Positions 42,514 to 50,978 of a stretch of DNA of 64,000 bases are shown one piece after another. The notes beneath the pieces are model-generated. The model was not told where the DNA came from. It saw only the letters and a list, made by a program, of their open reading frames with translations, and made no database searches. Position 1 is the stretch's first letter. Every line of letters begins with the position of its first letter. The translations under genes were made by a program, and so were the position numbers. The stretch spans positions 2,620,068-2,684,067 of the forward strand of contig CAKZJV010000007.1 in assembly GCA_937120475.1 (NCBI GenBank), read 5' to 3'. The DNA comes from an uncultured Cryomorphaceae bacterium (GTDB taxonomy: Bacteria > Bacteroidota > Bacteroidia > Flavobacteriales > Schleiferiaceae).

Positions 42514-43569
42514 TTAAACCGTTTCGGCTATTTCATTTTTATTGGCCAACTGGCCGCAGGCCGCATCAATATCCTTACCCCGGCTGTAGCGTACTTTAGC
42601 TACTATGCCTGCATTTTCCAGGGCACGAATGTAATTTTCCAGGGACTCGGGTTGTGCCTGCTGAAAGACACCGTCATCAATAGGATTATACTCAATGAGG
42701 TTCACTTTGCAGGGAATAATTTTGCAGAATTTTACCAGGGCATCGATGTCTTCCTGCGAGTCGTTGATATCACGCCAAACCACGTATTCGTAGGTTACCT
42801 TTCGCCTGGTTTTTTCGTACCAGTATCGCAGCGCATCGGCCAATTGCGGAATAGGGTTTTTGTGGTTAATGGGCATAATGCGGTCACGCACTTCATCACG
42901 GGCGGAATGCAGGGATACCGCCAGGTTGAATTTTACTTCGTCATCCGCCAGTTTTTTAATCATTTTGGCTAAACCTACGGTGGAAAGGGTGATCCTTTTG
43001 GCGGACATACCCAAACCTTCGTCCGAGGTGATTTTATCCACAGCCTCAAGTACATTGTTGTAGTTCATGAGGGGTTCGCCCATACCCATAAAAACGATAT
43101 TGGTGAGCGGGCGGTTGTAAAAGCTCTCGGCCTCATTTTTAATGGCTACTACCTGGTCGTAAATCTCATCGGCATTGAGGTTGCGCATGCGTTTCAAACG
43201 TGCCGTAGCACAAAAATGGCAATCGAGGCTGCAACCCACCTGTGACGAAATACAGGCGGTTATGCGCTTGTCGGTGGGTATTAAAACCGATTCTACAATT
43301 TTACCATCGTGCAGGCGAACGGCATTTTTAATGGTACCGTCTGTACTGCGCTGAATATGATCTACCCTTATGTGGTTGATCACAAAATTCTCTTCCAGTT
43401 TTTGGCGTAGCTCCAGTGAAATGTTGGTCATATCCTCAAAGCTTTTCACGCTCTTTTGCCACAACCATTCATACACTTGTTGAGCGCGAAAGGCTTTTTC
43501 GCCAATGGAAAGAAAGTATTCCTTCAACTGCTCTTTGGTGAGGGCCCTTATATCCTTTTTTTCTGCCAT
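42514..43569 (-). CDS. rlmN: Dual-specificity 23S rRNA A2503 / tRNA A37 C2-methyltransferase
   Basis: The protein has 351 residues, from the ATG at 43569; upstream frame would cross the promoter. It is a radical-SAM enzyme that adds methyl groups at C2 of adenosine in 23S rRNA A2503 and in some tRNAs. The iron-sulfur ligands C113, C117 and C120 (VGCSLDCHFCATA), the methyl-carrier Cys106 (ACISSQ), and the C-terminal catalytic Cys in AACGQL are all present. The TACCTTTG promoter ends six bases before the start, so the mRNA is nearly leaderless. Confidence 0.96.
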   Translation of the reverse strand: MAEKKDIRALTKEQLKEYFLSIGEKAFRAQQVYEWLWQKSVKSFEDMTNISLELRQKLEENFVINHIRVDHIQRSTDGTIKNAVRLHDGKIVESVLIPTDKRITACISSQVGCSLDCHFCATARLKRMRNLNADEIYDQVVAIKNEAESFYNRPLTNIVFMGMGEPLMNYNNVLEAVDKITSDEGLGMSAKRITLSTVGLAKMIKKLADDEVKFNLAVSLHSARDEVRDRIMPINHKNPIPQLADALRYWYEKTRRKVTYEYVVWRDINDSQEDIDALVKFCKIIPCKVNLIEYNPIDDGVFQQAQPESLENYIRALENAGIVAKVRYSRGKDIDAACGQLANKNEIAETV

Positions 43570-43574
43570 TGGTG

Positions 43575-43582
43575 CAAAGGTA
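43575..43582 (-). promoter_or_regulatory. -7 promoter element (TACCTTTG) of rlmN
   Basis: Exact TAnnTTTG match; the final G lies 6 bases before the ATG at 43569. Confidence 0.65.
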
Positions 43583-43649
43583 AAGGGTTTGAGATCAATA
43601 AAAATGCCGCACGGCAGGTGCAGCATTTTAAGATTGATAAGGACCGGTT

Positions 43650-45209
43650 TTACCGTAAAGTCATGGTTCCAAAACGATTCCTGGAACGCTTTATACCAAA
43701 CAGTATCACCTCCCGGTCACTTATTTGCACCGATTTTTTAGGAACTAAAATGGCACTTAAATCACGGTTGTTAAAAAGCTCTTCACGCGTAACATTACCA
43801 TTTGCATCAACGGTGGAGATGATGGCAACCGATTTTTTTACGTTCCCTAAACCTTTTAAATCCTTATCGTCAGCCATTCGCTGCAGATTTTTACGGTTAT
43901 CGTTAAAGATAAAGTTCAGGGCTTGCTCCTCTACCAATAACAAGTAGGAAGAGTAGAAACCTCCATCGTTAGCGGAAGTCTGGAATTTAGGAATATGGGA
44001 GGTCCAGGCAATTGTTCCATCGGGATTGATATTAATTACAATGATATCATTGTAGTGATAATAATAAGTGGTACTGGTTGCTCCGTTGGCCATTCTTGTA
44101 GTGGAAGTAACTACATAATATTGTTCTGCCACAGCCACTGCTCCACCATCCTTTCTTCTCAGGAACTCCCGAAATTCAAAGTTATATAGCTCACGGCCTT
44201 TTTCCACCTTACGGTCAGACATGAAATTCTTCATAAAATCTTTACCGAAAGGCTCACTGCTAAAAGTGGTCGGGTCAAGTGTTTCCTGATCAATGGTTAT
44301 GTAAAAACTACCACCAACCCGGTTTGCTTTTTGGTCTGAATAGAAACCCGCTATCGCCATCTGATTCTCCCCAAAGTCACTGCTTATGGCAACGCTACTC
44401 ACAAATTTATCATCCAGGCCCAGATCATATTCCATAATATCATCGTTCTCACTTACCCTGAAAACCTTGTAATACTCATTGGATTCTTTCCTTTGTTTAC
44501 GTTCACCTTTGTCACGATCGGGTTCAGCATACCCAATAATAAATACATCGCCATCGTTGGTAACTGTCTGATCTTGCAGCGTGAAGTATTTGTCAGTGTA
44601 TGGTAGCGTCACTTCTTTTTCCCAGAGCATATTCAAGTTGCGGTCAAGTACATTCACCTTGAATTTTTCCGACTCCTTCTTTTCATACGGAAAATCGGAG
44701 TAGATTAAAACTTTGGAACTGTCTTTAGAGTAGTTGATAATAAAGTTACCGTCACTCCTTCTTTCGGCAGGAACGTTGGCTACCTCCTCTGAAGCAGAAA
44801 CACGTCCTTTAGCATCAACAATGCGCCTGATCATAAATTTGGTGTCCAACTGGCTGTGAAAGACTTTGAAAAACACATGCACTTCTCCATTTTCTATCCG
44901 GCATTCGGCAAAATCAGCGTCTTTACCTTTGTATTCAAAGGATTTTATTTCCCGGTCGTAGATCAGCCGGTACTTATCGCGGCTATACTTTTTGATGTGT
45001 AAATCTCGGGCCAGTAACGCGCCAAACATGCCCTTGTCTTCCACACCAAAAGTGTAAAAGAATTCATCATCGGCACCGATAACATAATTAAAATCCGTGT
45101 CTTTGGCTTTTAACAAAGGGCCCCACTCTACCTCTACACTGGAAGCTTGTGAAAACGTAACATTGGAATATAACAAGGTAATCAGAAAGGGAAAAAGTAC
45201 TTTTTTCAT
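43650..45209 (-). CDS. Exported protein of unknown function
   Basis: The protein has 519 residues from the ATG at 45209, which opens a signal peptide (MKKVLFPFLITLLYSNVTFSQ). The open frame continues upstream, but into the divergent gene's promoter and coding region, so the longer start is unlikely. The mature part is rich in beta segments with many charged residues and repeated motifs such as 'FYTFGVEDKGMFG' and 'YYYHYNDIIVININPDG', which reads like a propeller or an all-beta fold. No T9SS tail or catalytic motif is seen. A periplasmic or outer-membrane location is inferred. Confidence 0.7.
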   Translation of the reverse strand: MKKVLFPFLITLLYSNVTFSQASSVEVEWGPLLKAKDTDFNYVIGADDEFFYTFGVEDKGMFGALLARDLHIKKYSRDKYRLIYDREIKSFEYKGKDADFAECRIENGEVHVFFKVFHSQLDTKFMIRRIVDAKGRVSASEEVANVPAERRSDGNFIINYSKDSSKVLIYSDFPYEKKESEKFKVNVLDRNLNMLWEKEVTLPYTDKYFTLQDQTVTNDGDVFIIGYAEPDRDKGERKQRKESNEYYKVFRVSENDDIMEYDLGLDDKFVSSVAISSDFGENQMAIAGFYSDQKANRVGGSFYITIDQETLDPTTFSSEPFGKDFMKNFMSDRKVEKGRELYNFEFREFLRRKDGGAVAVAEQYYVVTSTTRMANGATSTTYYYHYNDIIVININPDGTIAWTSHIPKFQTSANDGGFYSSYLLLVEEQALNFIFNDNRKNLQRMADDKDLKGLGNVKKSVAIISTVDANGNVTREELFNNRDLSAILVPKKSVQISDREVILFGIKRSRNRFGTMTLR

Positions 45210-45222
45210 TGGGTTAAGATTA

Positions 45223-45230
45223 TAATTTTG
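45223..45230 (+). promoter_or_regulatory. -7 promoter element (TAATTTTG) of the 45259 gene
   Basis: Exact TAnnTTTG match, final G 29 bases before the ATG at 45259. One base separates it from the opposing element at 45232-45239. Confidence 0.6.
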
Positions 45231-45231
45231 C

Positions 45232-45239
45232 CAAAAATA
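45232..45239 (-). promoter_or_regulatory. -7 promoter element (TATTTTTG) of the 43650-45209 gene
   Basis: Exact TAnnTTTG match on the minus strand, final G 23 bases before the ATG at 45209. It faces the plus-strand element, so the two transcripts would overlap by a few bases at their 5' ends. Confidence 0.6.
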
Positions 45240-45258
45240 AACTTTAAACCTATTAACC

Positions 45259-45963
45259 ATGACCTTCGCCAGGCTTATAATGACTTGCTTTTTTGTAGCC
45301 ATCACCTTTGCTACGGCCCAGGCTCAGACAGATAAGATAAAGCGCAGAACCATAACCCTTATTGAACACAACTCTGAACCTGAAGAGGCCAGTACTGAAA
45401 CCGTGGTAAATGCGGCTGTAAAAATCAACCCCTTAATGATATTGATTGGCGATTTTCCGGTTTCACTGGAATACTCACCCTGGGACTGGTTTACTATGGA
45501 GCTTGGGGTTGGTATTACTTTCGATAGGATAATCGGGCCGAGTACAAAAAGTGTATCCGGTATAGAGCCGGAGTCAAAATACGGGAATTCGTTTATTGGG
45601 AATGTAAAATTCTTTCCGGGGGAGGATGCCTTTTACGATGGTACATACTACAGCCTGCAGTTTACCCGTAGGGTCTATAATCATGAATATATCTTCCCTA
45701 ACCAGCAGGCATTGACCACGCAGACTGTTGAACAAAGTGTCTCTTTTACGTATGGTTTTCAGTTTTTTGTTAGCGATCATTTTTTCATCGACATGTACCT
45801 GGGAATAGGCTTGGGTGCCACATCAGGTACATCCGCAGAGGAAACGACCGATCCCGCAGGTGAACCTCTTTATTATACCTATGAGTATTCCAATGAAAGG
45901 GAAAACCTGGGGTTTGAAGGAGGAATACTGGTCGGGGGAATAAAAGTGGGATATTGGTTTTAG
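45259..45963 (+). CDS. Probable outer-membrane protein, unknown
   Basis: The protein has 234 residues. A signal peptide (MTFARLIMTCFFVAITFATAQAQ) is followed by alternating strands with aromatic girdle residues and Gly-rich turns (FFIDMYLGIGLGATSG, GGILVGGIKVGYWF). The final residue is Phe, the usual end of a BamA-assembled barrel. No ligand is known. It is divergent from another exported protein gene, and their promoters overlap, which suggests shared control. Confidence 0.72.
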   Translation: MTFARLIMTCFFVAITFATAQAQTDKIKRRTITLIEHNSEPEEASTETVVNAAVKINPLMILIGDFPVSLEYSPWDWFTMELGVGITFDRIIGPSTKSVSGIEPESKYGNSFIGNVKFFPGEDAFYDGTYYSLQFTRRVYNHEYIFPNQQALTTQTVEQSVSFTYGFQFFVSDHFFIDMYLGIGLGATSGTSAEETTDPAGEPLYYTYEYSNERENLGFEGGILVGGIKVGYWF

Positions 45964-45984
45964 GTAGGTAGTCCGGGTATTCAA

Positions 45985-46021
45985 AAAAAAAAGCTCTTGT
46001 GTTGATCAAGAGCTTTTTTTG
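45985..46021. terminator. Bidirectional intrinsic terminator
   Basis: AAAAAAGCTCTTG and CAAGAGCTTTTTT arms around a 7-base loop, between the convergent barrel gene (stop 45963) and queA (stop 46029). Confidence 0.92.
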
Positions 46022-46028
46022 AATTGTT

Positions 46029-47078
46029 TTACAGGATTAACATCGCATCCCCGTAACTCAGGAAGCGGTACTTTTCTTTCACCGCCTCTTTGTAGGCCTC
46101 CATCATCAGGTCATAACCGGCAAAAGCAGCGGTCATCATCATCAAAGTAGATTGAGGTGGGTGTAAGTTGGTAATCATACAATTGGGGATGGTAAACTCG
46201 TAGGGAGGGAAAATGAATTTATTGGTCCATCCCTCGTAGTCCTTCAAATGTCCATCGGTAGATACTGAGCTTTCCAGGGCACGGAGGCTGGTGGTTCCCA
46301 CCGCACATACCTTTTTCTTATTATCAATGGCGCGATTTACCTTTTTGGCGGTTTCGGGATAAATCCAGAATTGCTCGCTGTCCATTTTATGTTTGCTGAG
46401 GTCTTCCACCTCTACCGGGCGGAAAGTTCCCAAGCCTACGTGAAGGGTGAGTTCGGCAAAGTCGATACCCTTAATTTCCAAACGCTTCATCAATTGCTTG
46501 CTGAAGTGCAGGCTGGCAACGGGAGCGGCTACGGCACCTTCTTTTTTGGCAAAAATGGACTGAAAACGCTCTTCATCCTCACCATCAGGGTCGCGCTGAA
46601 TGTATTTTGGTAGTGGGGTTTGACCCAACTCTTCCAGCTTGGCGCGGAATTCTTCGTAGGAGCCATCATACAGGAAACGCAGGGTACGGCCACGGGAGGT
46701 GGTATTATCGATCACCTCGGCTACCAGGCTGTCATCCTCACCAAAATAAAGTTTGTTTCCAATCCTGATTTTACGGGCCGGGTCCACTAATACATCCCAA
46801 AGACGGCTTTCTGAATTGAGCTCCCTTAAAAGGAACACTTCTATGCGGGCACCGGTTTTTTCCTTATTACCGTACATGCGGGCGGGAAAAACCTTGGTAT
46901 TGTTGAGCACCAGGGTGTCGCCATCTTCAAAAATATCCACCACATCTTTAAACATCTTATGTTCGATCTTGCCGCTCTCGCGGTTTATGATCATCAGGCG
47001 ACTTTCATCGCGGTGGGTAGTAGGGCGATCAGCTATAAGTTCCTTGGGAAGCTTATAGTTGAAATGAGATAGTTTCAT
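46029..47078 (-). CDS. queA: S-adenosylmethionine:tRNA ribosyltransferase-isomerase
   Basis: The protein has 349 residues from the ATG at 47078 (three more from the ATG at 47087). QueA transfers the ribosyl part of SAM to preQ1-tRNA to make epoxyqueuosine. Family marks are [19 protein letters not shown], the loop [26 protein letters not shown] and [12 protein letters not shown], all in the standard order. A TACTTTTG promoter lies about 60 bases upstream. It is convergent with the barrel gene, with a shared terminator. Confidence 0.96.
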   Translation of the reverse strand: MKLSHFNYKLPKELIADRPTTHRDESRLMIINRESGKIEHKMFKDVVDIFEDGDTLVLNNTKVFPARMYGNKEKTGARIEVFLLRELNSESRLWDVLVDPARKIRIGNKLYFGEDDSLVAEVIDNTTSRGRTLRFLYDGSYEEFRAKLEELGQTPLPKYIQRDPDGEDEERFQSIFAKKEGAVAAPVASLHFSKQLMKRLEIKGIDFAELTLHVGLGTFRPVEVEDLSKHKMDSEQFWIYPETAKKVNRAIDNKKKVCAVGTTSLRALESSVSTDGHLKDYEGWTNKFIFPPYEFTIPNCMITNLHPPQSTLMMMTAAFAGYDLMMEAYKEAVKEKYRFLSYGDAMLIL

Positions 47079-47138
47079 CTTCTTCATAGCTTACGGGCTT
47101 TGAAAAGTTTAAATTTTACGATAAGAACTTGAGGGCGG

Positions 47139-47146
47139 CAAAAGTA
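47139..47146 (-). promoter_or_regulatory. -7 promoter element (TACTTTTG) of queA
   Basis: Exact TAnnTTTG match, leader of about 50-55 bases to the start. Confidence 0.55.
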
Positions 47147-47189
47147 CTATAATTAATACTGCGCACCACAAAAAGTTTAAAACAAGGCT

Positions 47190-47816
47190 TTAATCGCCAA
47201 ACCGGTTTTGAATAAGGTGCCGGAAACGCATTTCGTACTCTTCCTTCTGGCTCCAGTCGTAATCGGGTTTAACAATGGTTTCGATAAACTCCTCCGCTTC
47301 TTCCAAGCTGGTGAAGGTGTTTAACTGAGAAAGCACCCGGTTAAAATCTTCCTGGGCACCACCAAAAAGGTGTTTTACAAAAGCAATGCGATCATTTAAA
47401 CCGATGCGCAATGTGCCACTGCTGAAACGGTCATTTATAGAGGCGTTACGATCGGGCCTGGGTGGGGCAGGGGCGGCTTTGGGGGTAGGTTGCGGTTTAG
47501 GGCCACTCGCTTCTTCAGGTACGGGTGGAACGTCATCCGTCAACTCCTTTTCAATTACCGGGCTTTCATTAATCACTTCCTCCTGAGCTTCAGGCTCTTG
47601 AGGTGCGGGCTCTTTTTGCGGTACAATGGTTTCCGGCTCATCGATGGAAAAGTCCGGGGCATTGGCTGCGGATGACTCCTGAAGGTAATTGATTACCAGC
47701 AGTTTTTCATACAGCATTTGAACCTGCGTAAGCGCTTCAATGATGGATTGCGGGCCTTGATCTTTTAAAATGGTTTCACACAGTTCCCTGAGTTCCCTTT
47801 GCACTTGTTCCTCCAT
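47190..47816 (-). CDS. Cytosolic protein with Pro/Glu-rich linker, unknown
   Basis: The protein has 208 residues. The N-terminal 50 residues are a helix rich in charged residues (ELRELCETILKDQGPQSI). A linker of about 75 residues is almost all Pro, Glu, Gln and Ala. The C-terminal 80 residues form a compact helical domain (LNDRIAFVKHLFGGAQEDFNRV...EEAEEFIETI). No signal or membrane segment. I cannot name the family, but similar three-part proteins are common in Flavobacteriales. It is divergent from tdk, with about 60 bases between the two starts. Confidence 0.65.
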   Translation of the reverse strand: MEEQVQRELRELCETILKDQGPQSIIEALTQVQMLYEKLLVINYLQESSAANAPDFSIDEPETIVPQKEPAPQEPEAQEEVINESPVIEKELTDDVPPVPEEASGPKPQPTPKAAPAPPRPDRNASINDRFSSGTLRIGLNDRIAFVKHLFGGAQEDFNRVLSQLNTFTSLEEAEEFIETIVKPDYDWSQKEEYEMRFRHLIQNRFGD

Positions 47817-47836
47817 GCAGTTGGCTTATCTTTCTG

Positions 47837-47844
47837 TAGTTTTG
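47837..47844 (+). promoter_or_regulatory. -7 promoter element (TAGTTTTG) of tdk-murF/alr
   Basis: Exact TAnnTTTG match, final G 34 bases before the ATG at 47878. Confidence 0.6.
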
Positions 47845-47877
47845 TACGTTTTAGTATAGACGCTTGGAAAGTACAAA

Positions 47878-48459
47878 ATGTTTCTCGAAAACCCCGTAAA
47901 CCAGCACAGTCCATGTGGGTGGATCGAAGTGATCTGCGGCTCCATGTTTAGTGGTAAAACCGAAGAATTGATCCGCAGGATCAAAAGGGCGCAGTTTGCC
48001 ACCCAATCCGTTGAGATATTTAAACCTCTGGTGGACAATCGCTACGATGAAGATGATGTGGTGAGCCATGATCAAAATTCCATCCGGTCCACTTCCGTAG
48101 AAAGCAGCTCCAACATACTTATACTGGCCGATGGCGTGGATGTGGTTGGGGTGGATGAAGCCCAGTTTTTTGACGATGGCATAGTAGAGGTTTGTAATGA
48201 ACTGGCCAACCGAGGTAGCCGGGTAATTGTGGCCGGGTTGGATATGGACTTTAAAGGCCGACCCTTCGGGCCAATGCCTCACCTTATGGCCACGGCCGAA
48301 TATGTAACTAAGGTTCACGCAATTTGTGTACAAACCGGAGGTTTGGCCAATTACTCGCATCGTAAAGTGCCCGGGGAAAAGCAGGTTTTATTGGGTGAAA
48401 AGCAGGAATACGAACCCCTGAGCCGGGCCGCCTTTTACCGTACCATGAAAAAATCCTGA
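47878..48459 (+). CDS. tdk: Thymidine kinase (TK1 type) lacking most zinc ligands
   Basis: The protein has 193 residues. It phosphorylates thymidine with ATP in pyrimidine salvage. Walker A is GSMFSGKT (residues 21-28), and the acidic Walker B-like VDEAQFF is at 92-98. The lasso and zinc part are altered: in TK1 four Cys bind zinc, but here only C150 remains (ICVQTG), and T153, S182 and A185 take the other three positions (TG pair and PLSRAAF). The fold may be held without metal, as in other Bacteroidota. It is followed by the MurF-alanine racemase gene after 8 bases. Confidence 0.95.
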   Translation: MFLENPVNQHSPCGWIEVICGSMFSGKTEELIRRIKRAQFATQSVEIFKPLVDNRYDEDDVVSHDQNSIRSTSVESSSNILILADGVDVVGVDEAQFFDDGIVEVCNELANRGSRVIVAGLDMDFKGRPFGPMPHLMATAEYVTKVHAICVQTGGLANYSHRKVPGEKQVLLGEKQEYEPLSRAAFYRTMKKS

Positions 48460-48467
48460 CGGCAGCC

Positions 48468-50930
48468 ATGCACTACCGGGTTGCGGAAATAAGCCAGATT
48501 CTGAATGCAGAAGGTGCCCTGAACCTTCCCGAAACGGAAATTCACAATTACCTCTATGATTCGCGGAGGTTAAGAGCGGTAGAACACACCCTGTTTATAG
48601 CCATATCCGGTCATCATCATAACGGTCATGATTACATTGCGGAACTTTTCGATAAAGGTCTTCGTAATTTCCTGGTGGAAGAGGTGCCTGAATCCTTACG
48701 CGGCAAGGCAAACTTTATTATGGTTGATAATACCCTCCGGGCTTTTCAGAAACTGGCCCGGTACACCCGAAGTCAATCCAAAGCCAGGGTGGTGGCGATT
48801 ACCGGAAGCAATGGTAAAACCATGGTGAAGGAATGGTTATCGCAGATATTGGGACAACTGGCCAAAACCACCAAAACCCCCAAGAGTTATAACAGCCAAT
48901 TAGGAGTTCCCCTTTCGGTATTGCAGTTGGAAGGCAATGAGGCTTTCGGTGTTTTCGAGGCTGGAATCAGCCAGCCCGGGGAGATGGCTTACCTGGAAGA
49001 TATTCTAAAGCCGGACTACGGCATTTTTACCAATATCGGTTCGGCCCACCAGGAGTACTTTGAAACACTTCAAGAAAAGGTACAGGAGAAGCTCCAACTT
49101 TTCAGTAAGGTGGGCAGCCTGGTTTATTGTGCCGATCATCGGAGTGTAGCCGAGGGCATTCAACGGTTCGAGTTTGCGGCTCACCCTCAATTGTGGAGTT
49201 GGTCATTGGAGTTCAAACCGGCCTTTATGCAATACCGTTTTGACCGGGATACTAAAAAGCTGAGTTTTGAATGGAAGGGAAAGGAGTGGCAGGTAGAATT
49301 ACCGTTTGAAGATCATGCTTCCCTTGAAAACACCTTGCACATACTAACTCTCCTGTTGGCACTGGAATTTCCGGTGCAAAGCTTTTGGGAGCCCATGAAA
49401 AACCTGGAACCCATAAGTATGCGCCTGGAATCAAAAATGGGGCGCTGGAATACGGTTTTGGTCAATGACGCTTATAATTCCGATCTGGAATCGCTCCGCA
49501 TAGCCCTGGAATATTTTGCGCAACAATTGAAAAGCCGATCACGCGTATTGGTGCTGAGCGATGTTTTGGAAACAGGTATGCCTAAAGAAGATCTCTACCT
49601 GAAAATTGCTCAAATATTAAAGGATTACCGGCTGGAGGAAGTGTTTACCATAGGTCGCGACAGTACGGTTCTGTCCGATTATTATACCGGGCGGCTCCAT
49701 CACTTTAATACCACCGATGAATTTCTGCGGCAGGTGAAACCGGAAGCCTTTGAAGGGAAAGGCATTTTATTGAAAGGAGCCAGGTCCTTTGAGTTTGAAC
49801 GGGTGGACCGGTATTTCGCTGAAAAGTCACACGAAACGGTGCTGGAGGTAAACCTAAGCCGACTGGTGGATAATTTCAACTATTATCGAAGCTTGCTGAA
49901 AGAGGGGGTGAAAACCATGGCTATGGTCAAGGCTTTTGGGTACGGTGCAGGCTCCTACGAAATCTCTTCCCTGCTACAATTTCATAAGGTGGACTACCTG
50001 GCGGTAGCTTATGCTGATGAAGGGGTGGCCTTGCGCAAGGCAGGTATTGAAATTCCCATTTTAGTGCTCAACACCGAACTATCGGCCTTTGATGATATGC
50101 TGGACTTTAACCTGGAGCCGGAAGTGTATAGTTTCCGGGTTTTGGAGGCCCTGGCCGAGCATTTTAAATTATCGGGTTCGGCTGAAATTTTGAGAATACA
50201 CCTTAAGCTGGAAACCGGGATGCACCGCCTGGGCTTTGAAGAAGATGAGCTGGATACTTTGATTCAGAAACTCCGTTCGTATGAAGGCCTGGTAGTACAA
50301 AGTGCCATGTCACACCTGGCGGCTTCGGACGATCCTTCGCAAAGGGAATACACTCTTCAACAAATAGCGCGCTTTCAAAAGATGACCGAACGGCTGAAAT
50401 CGGGGCTCGGTTATTCTTTTGACCGGCATACTCTCAACTCCTCCGGCATCAGTAATTTTCCGGAGGCACAATTCGAAATGGTACGTTTGGGCATAGGGTT
50501 ATACGGTGTGGCGGGCAGTGCGGACGAAGCTCCCTTTCTGAAACCGATTAGCAGCCTTAAGGCCACGGTTTCACAATTAAAATTTTTAAAACAGGGCGAT
50601 ACACTCGGCTATGGCCGGTCTTACACGGCTCCGGAAGATCAGCATATTGCCGTCATTTCCATAGGCTATGCCGATGGCTTTCGCAGGAGTCTCAGCAATG
50701 GTGCGGGGGAGGTGGCCATTGAAGGTAAACGCTACCCGGTGGTAGGTAAGGTGTGTATGGATATGGCCATGGTGAACGTAAGCGAAGGCCTGGTTCAGGA
50801 AGGTGCTGAAGTGGAAGTTTTTGGCCAGCACATCAGCTTGGAAGAATTATCCAGAAAAATGGAAACCATTCCCTATGAGGTGCTGGCTTCCATATCGCAA
50901 AGGGTAAAAAGGGTGTACCTGATGGAGTAA
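48468..50930 (+). CDS. Bifunctional MurF ligase / alanine racemase fusion
   Basis: The protein has 820 residues. The first 450 are MurF-like: P-loop ITGSNGKTMVKEW (111-123), the family's NVNDAYNSD-type Asn/Asp motif (seen as VNDAYNSD) and the Mur ligase C domain. It adds D-Ala-D-Ala to the UDP-muramyl tripeptide. From about residue 455 the chain becomes an alanine racemase, with the PLP Lys at K488 (AMVKAFGYGAGS), a GISNFPEAQFEMVRLGIGLYG segment and the second-base Tyr in GYGRSYTAPEDQ. The racemase makes the D-Ala used by D-Ala ligase. The fusion is common in Bacteroidota. It follows tdk by 8 bases. Confidence 0.95.
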   Translation: MHYRVAEISQILNAEGALNLPETEIHNYLYDSRRLRAVEHTLFIAISGHHHNGHDYIAELFDKGLRNFLVEEVPESLRGKANFIMVDNTLRAFQKLARYTRSQSKARVVAITGSNGKTMVKEWLSQILGQLAKTTKTPKSYNSQLGVPLSVLQLEGNEAFGVFEAGISQPGEMAYLEDILKPDYGIFTNIGSAHQEYFETLQEKVQEKLQLFSKVGSLVYCADHRSVAEGIQRFEFAAHPQLWSWSLEFKPAFMQYRFDRDTKKLSFEWKGKEWQVELPFEDHASLENTLHILTLLLALEFPVQSFWEPMKNLEPISMRLESKMGRWNTVLVNDAYNSDLESLRIALEYFAQQLKSRSRVLVLSDVLETGMPKEDLYLKIAQILKDYRLEEVFTIGRDSTVLSDYYTGRLHHFNTTDEFLRQVKPEAFEGKGILLKGARSFEFERVDRYFAEKSHETVLEVNLSRLVDNFNYYRSLLKEGVKTMAMVKAFGYGAGSYEISSLLQFHKVDYLAVAYADEGVALRKAGIEIPILVLNTELSAFDDMLDFNLEPEVYSFRVLEALAEHFKLSGSAEILRIHLKLETGMHRLGFEEDELDTLIQKLRSYEGLVVQSAMSHLAASDDPSQREYTLQQIARFQKMTERLKSGLGYSFDRHTLNSSGISNFPEAQFEMVRLGIGLYGVAGSADEAPFLKPISSLKATVSQLKFLKQGDTLGYGRSYTAPEDQHIAVISIGYADGFRRSLSNGAGEVAIEGKRYPVVGKVCMDMAMVNVSEGLVQEGAEVEVFGQHISLEELSRKMETIPYEVLASISQRVKRVYLME

Positions 50931-50958
50931 AAAAAAGGCCCCCGTACACGGAGGCCTT
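50931..50958 (-). terminator. Intrinsic terminator of the M1 peptidase gene
   Basis: AAGGCC...GGCCTT hairpin (50935-50958) with inner pairs and one mismatch. Read on the minus strand it ends in a run of six or more T. That run touches the stop codon of the converging murF-alr gene, for which the hairpin is a weaker terminator. Confidence 0.75.
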
Positions 50959-50978
50959 GTATTCAATCTCAAAATTAG

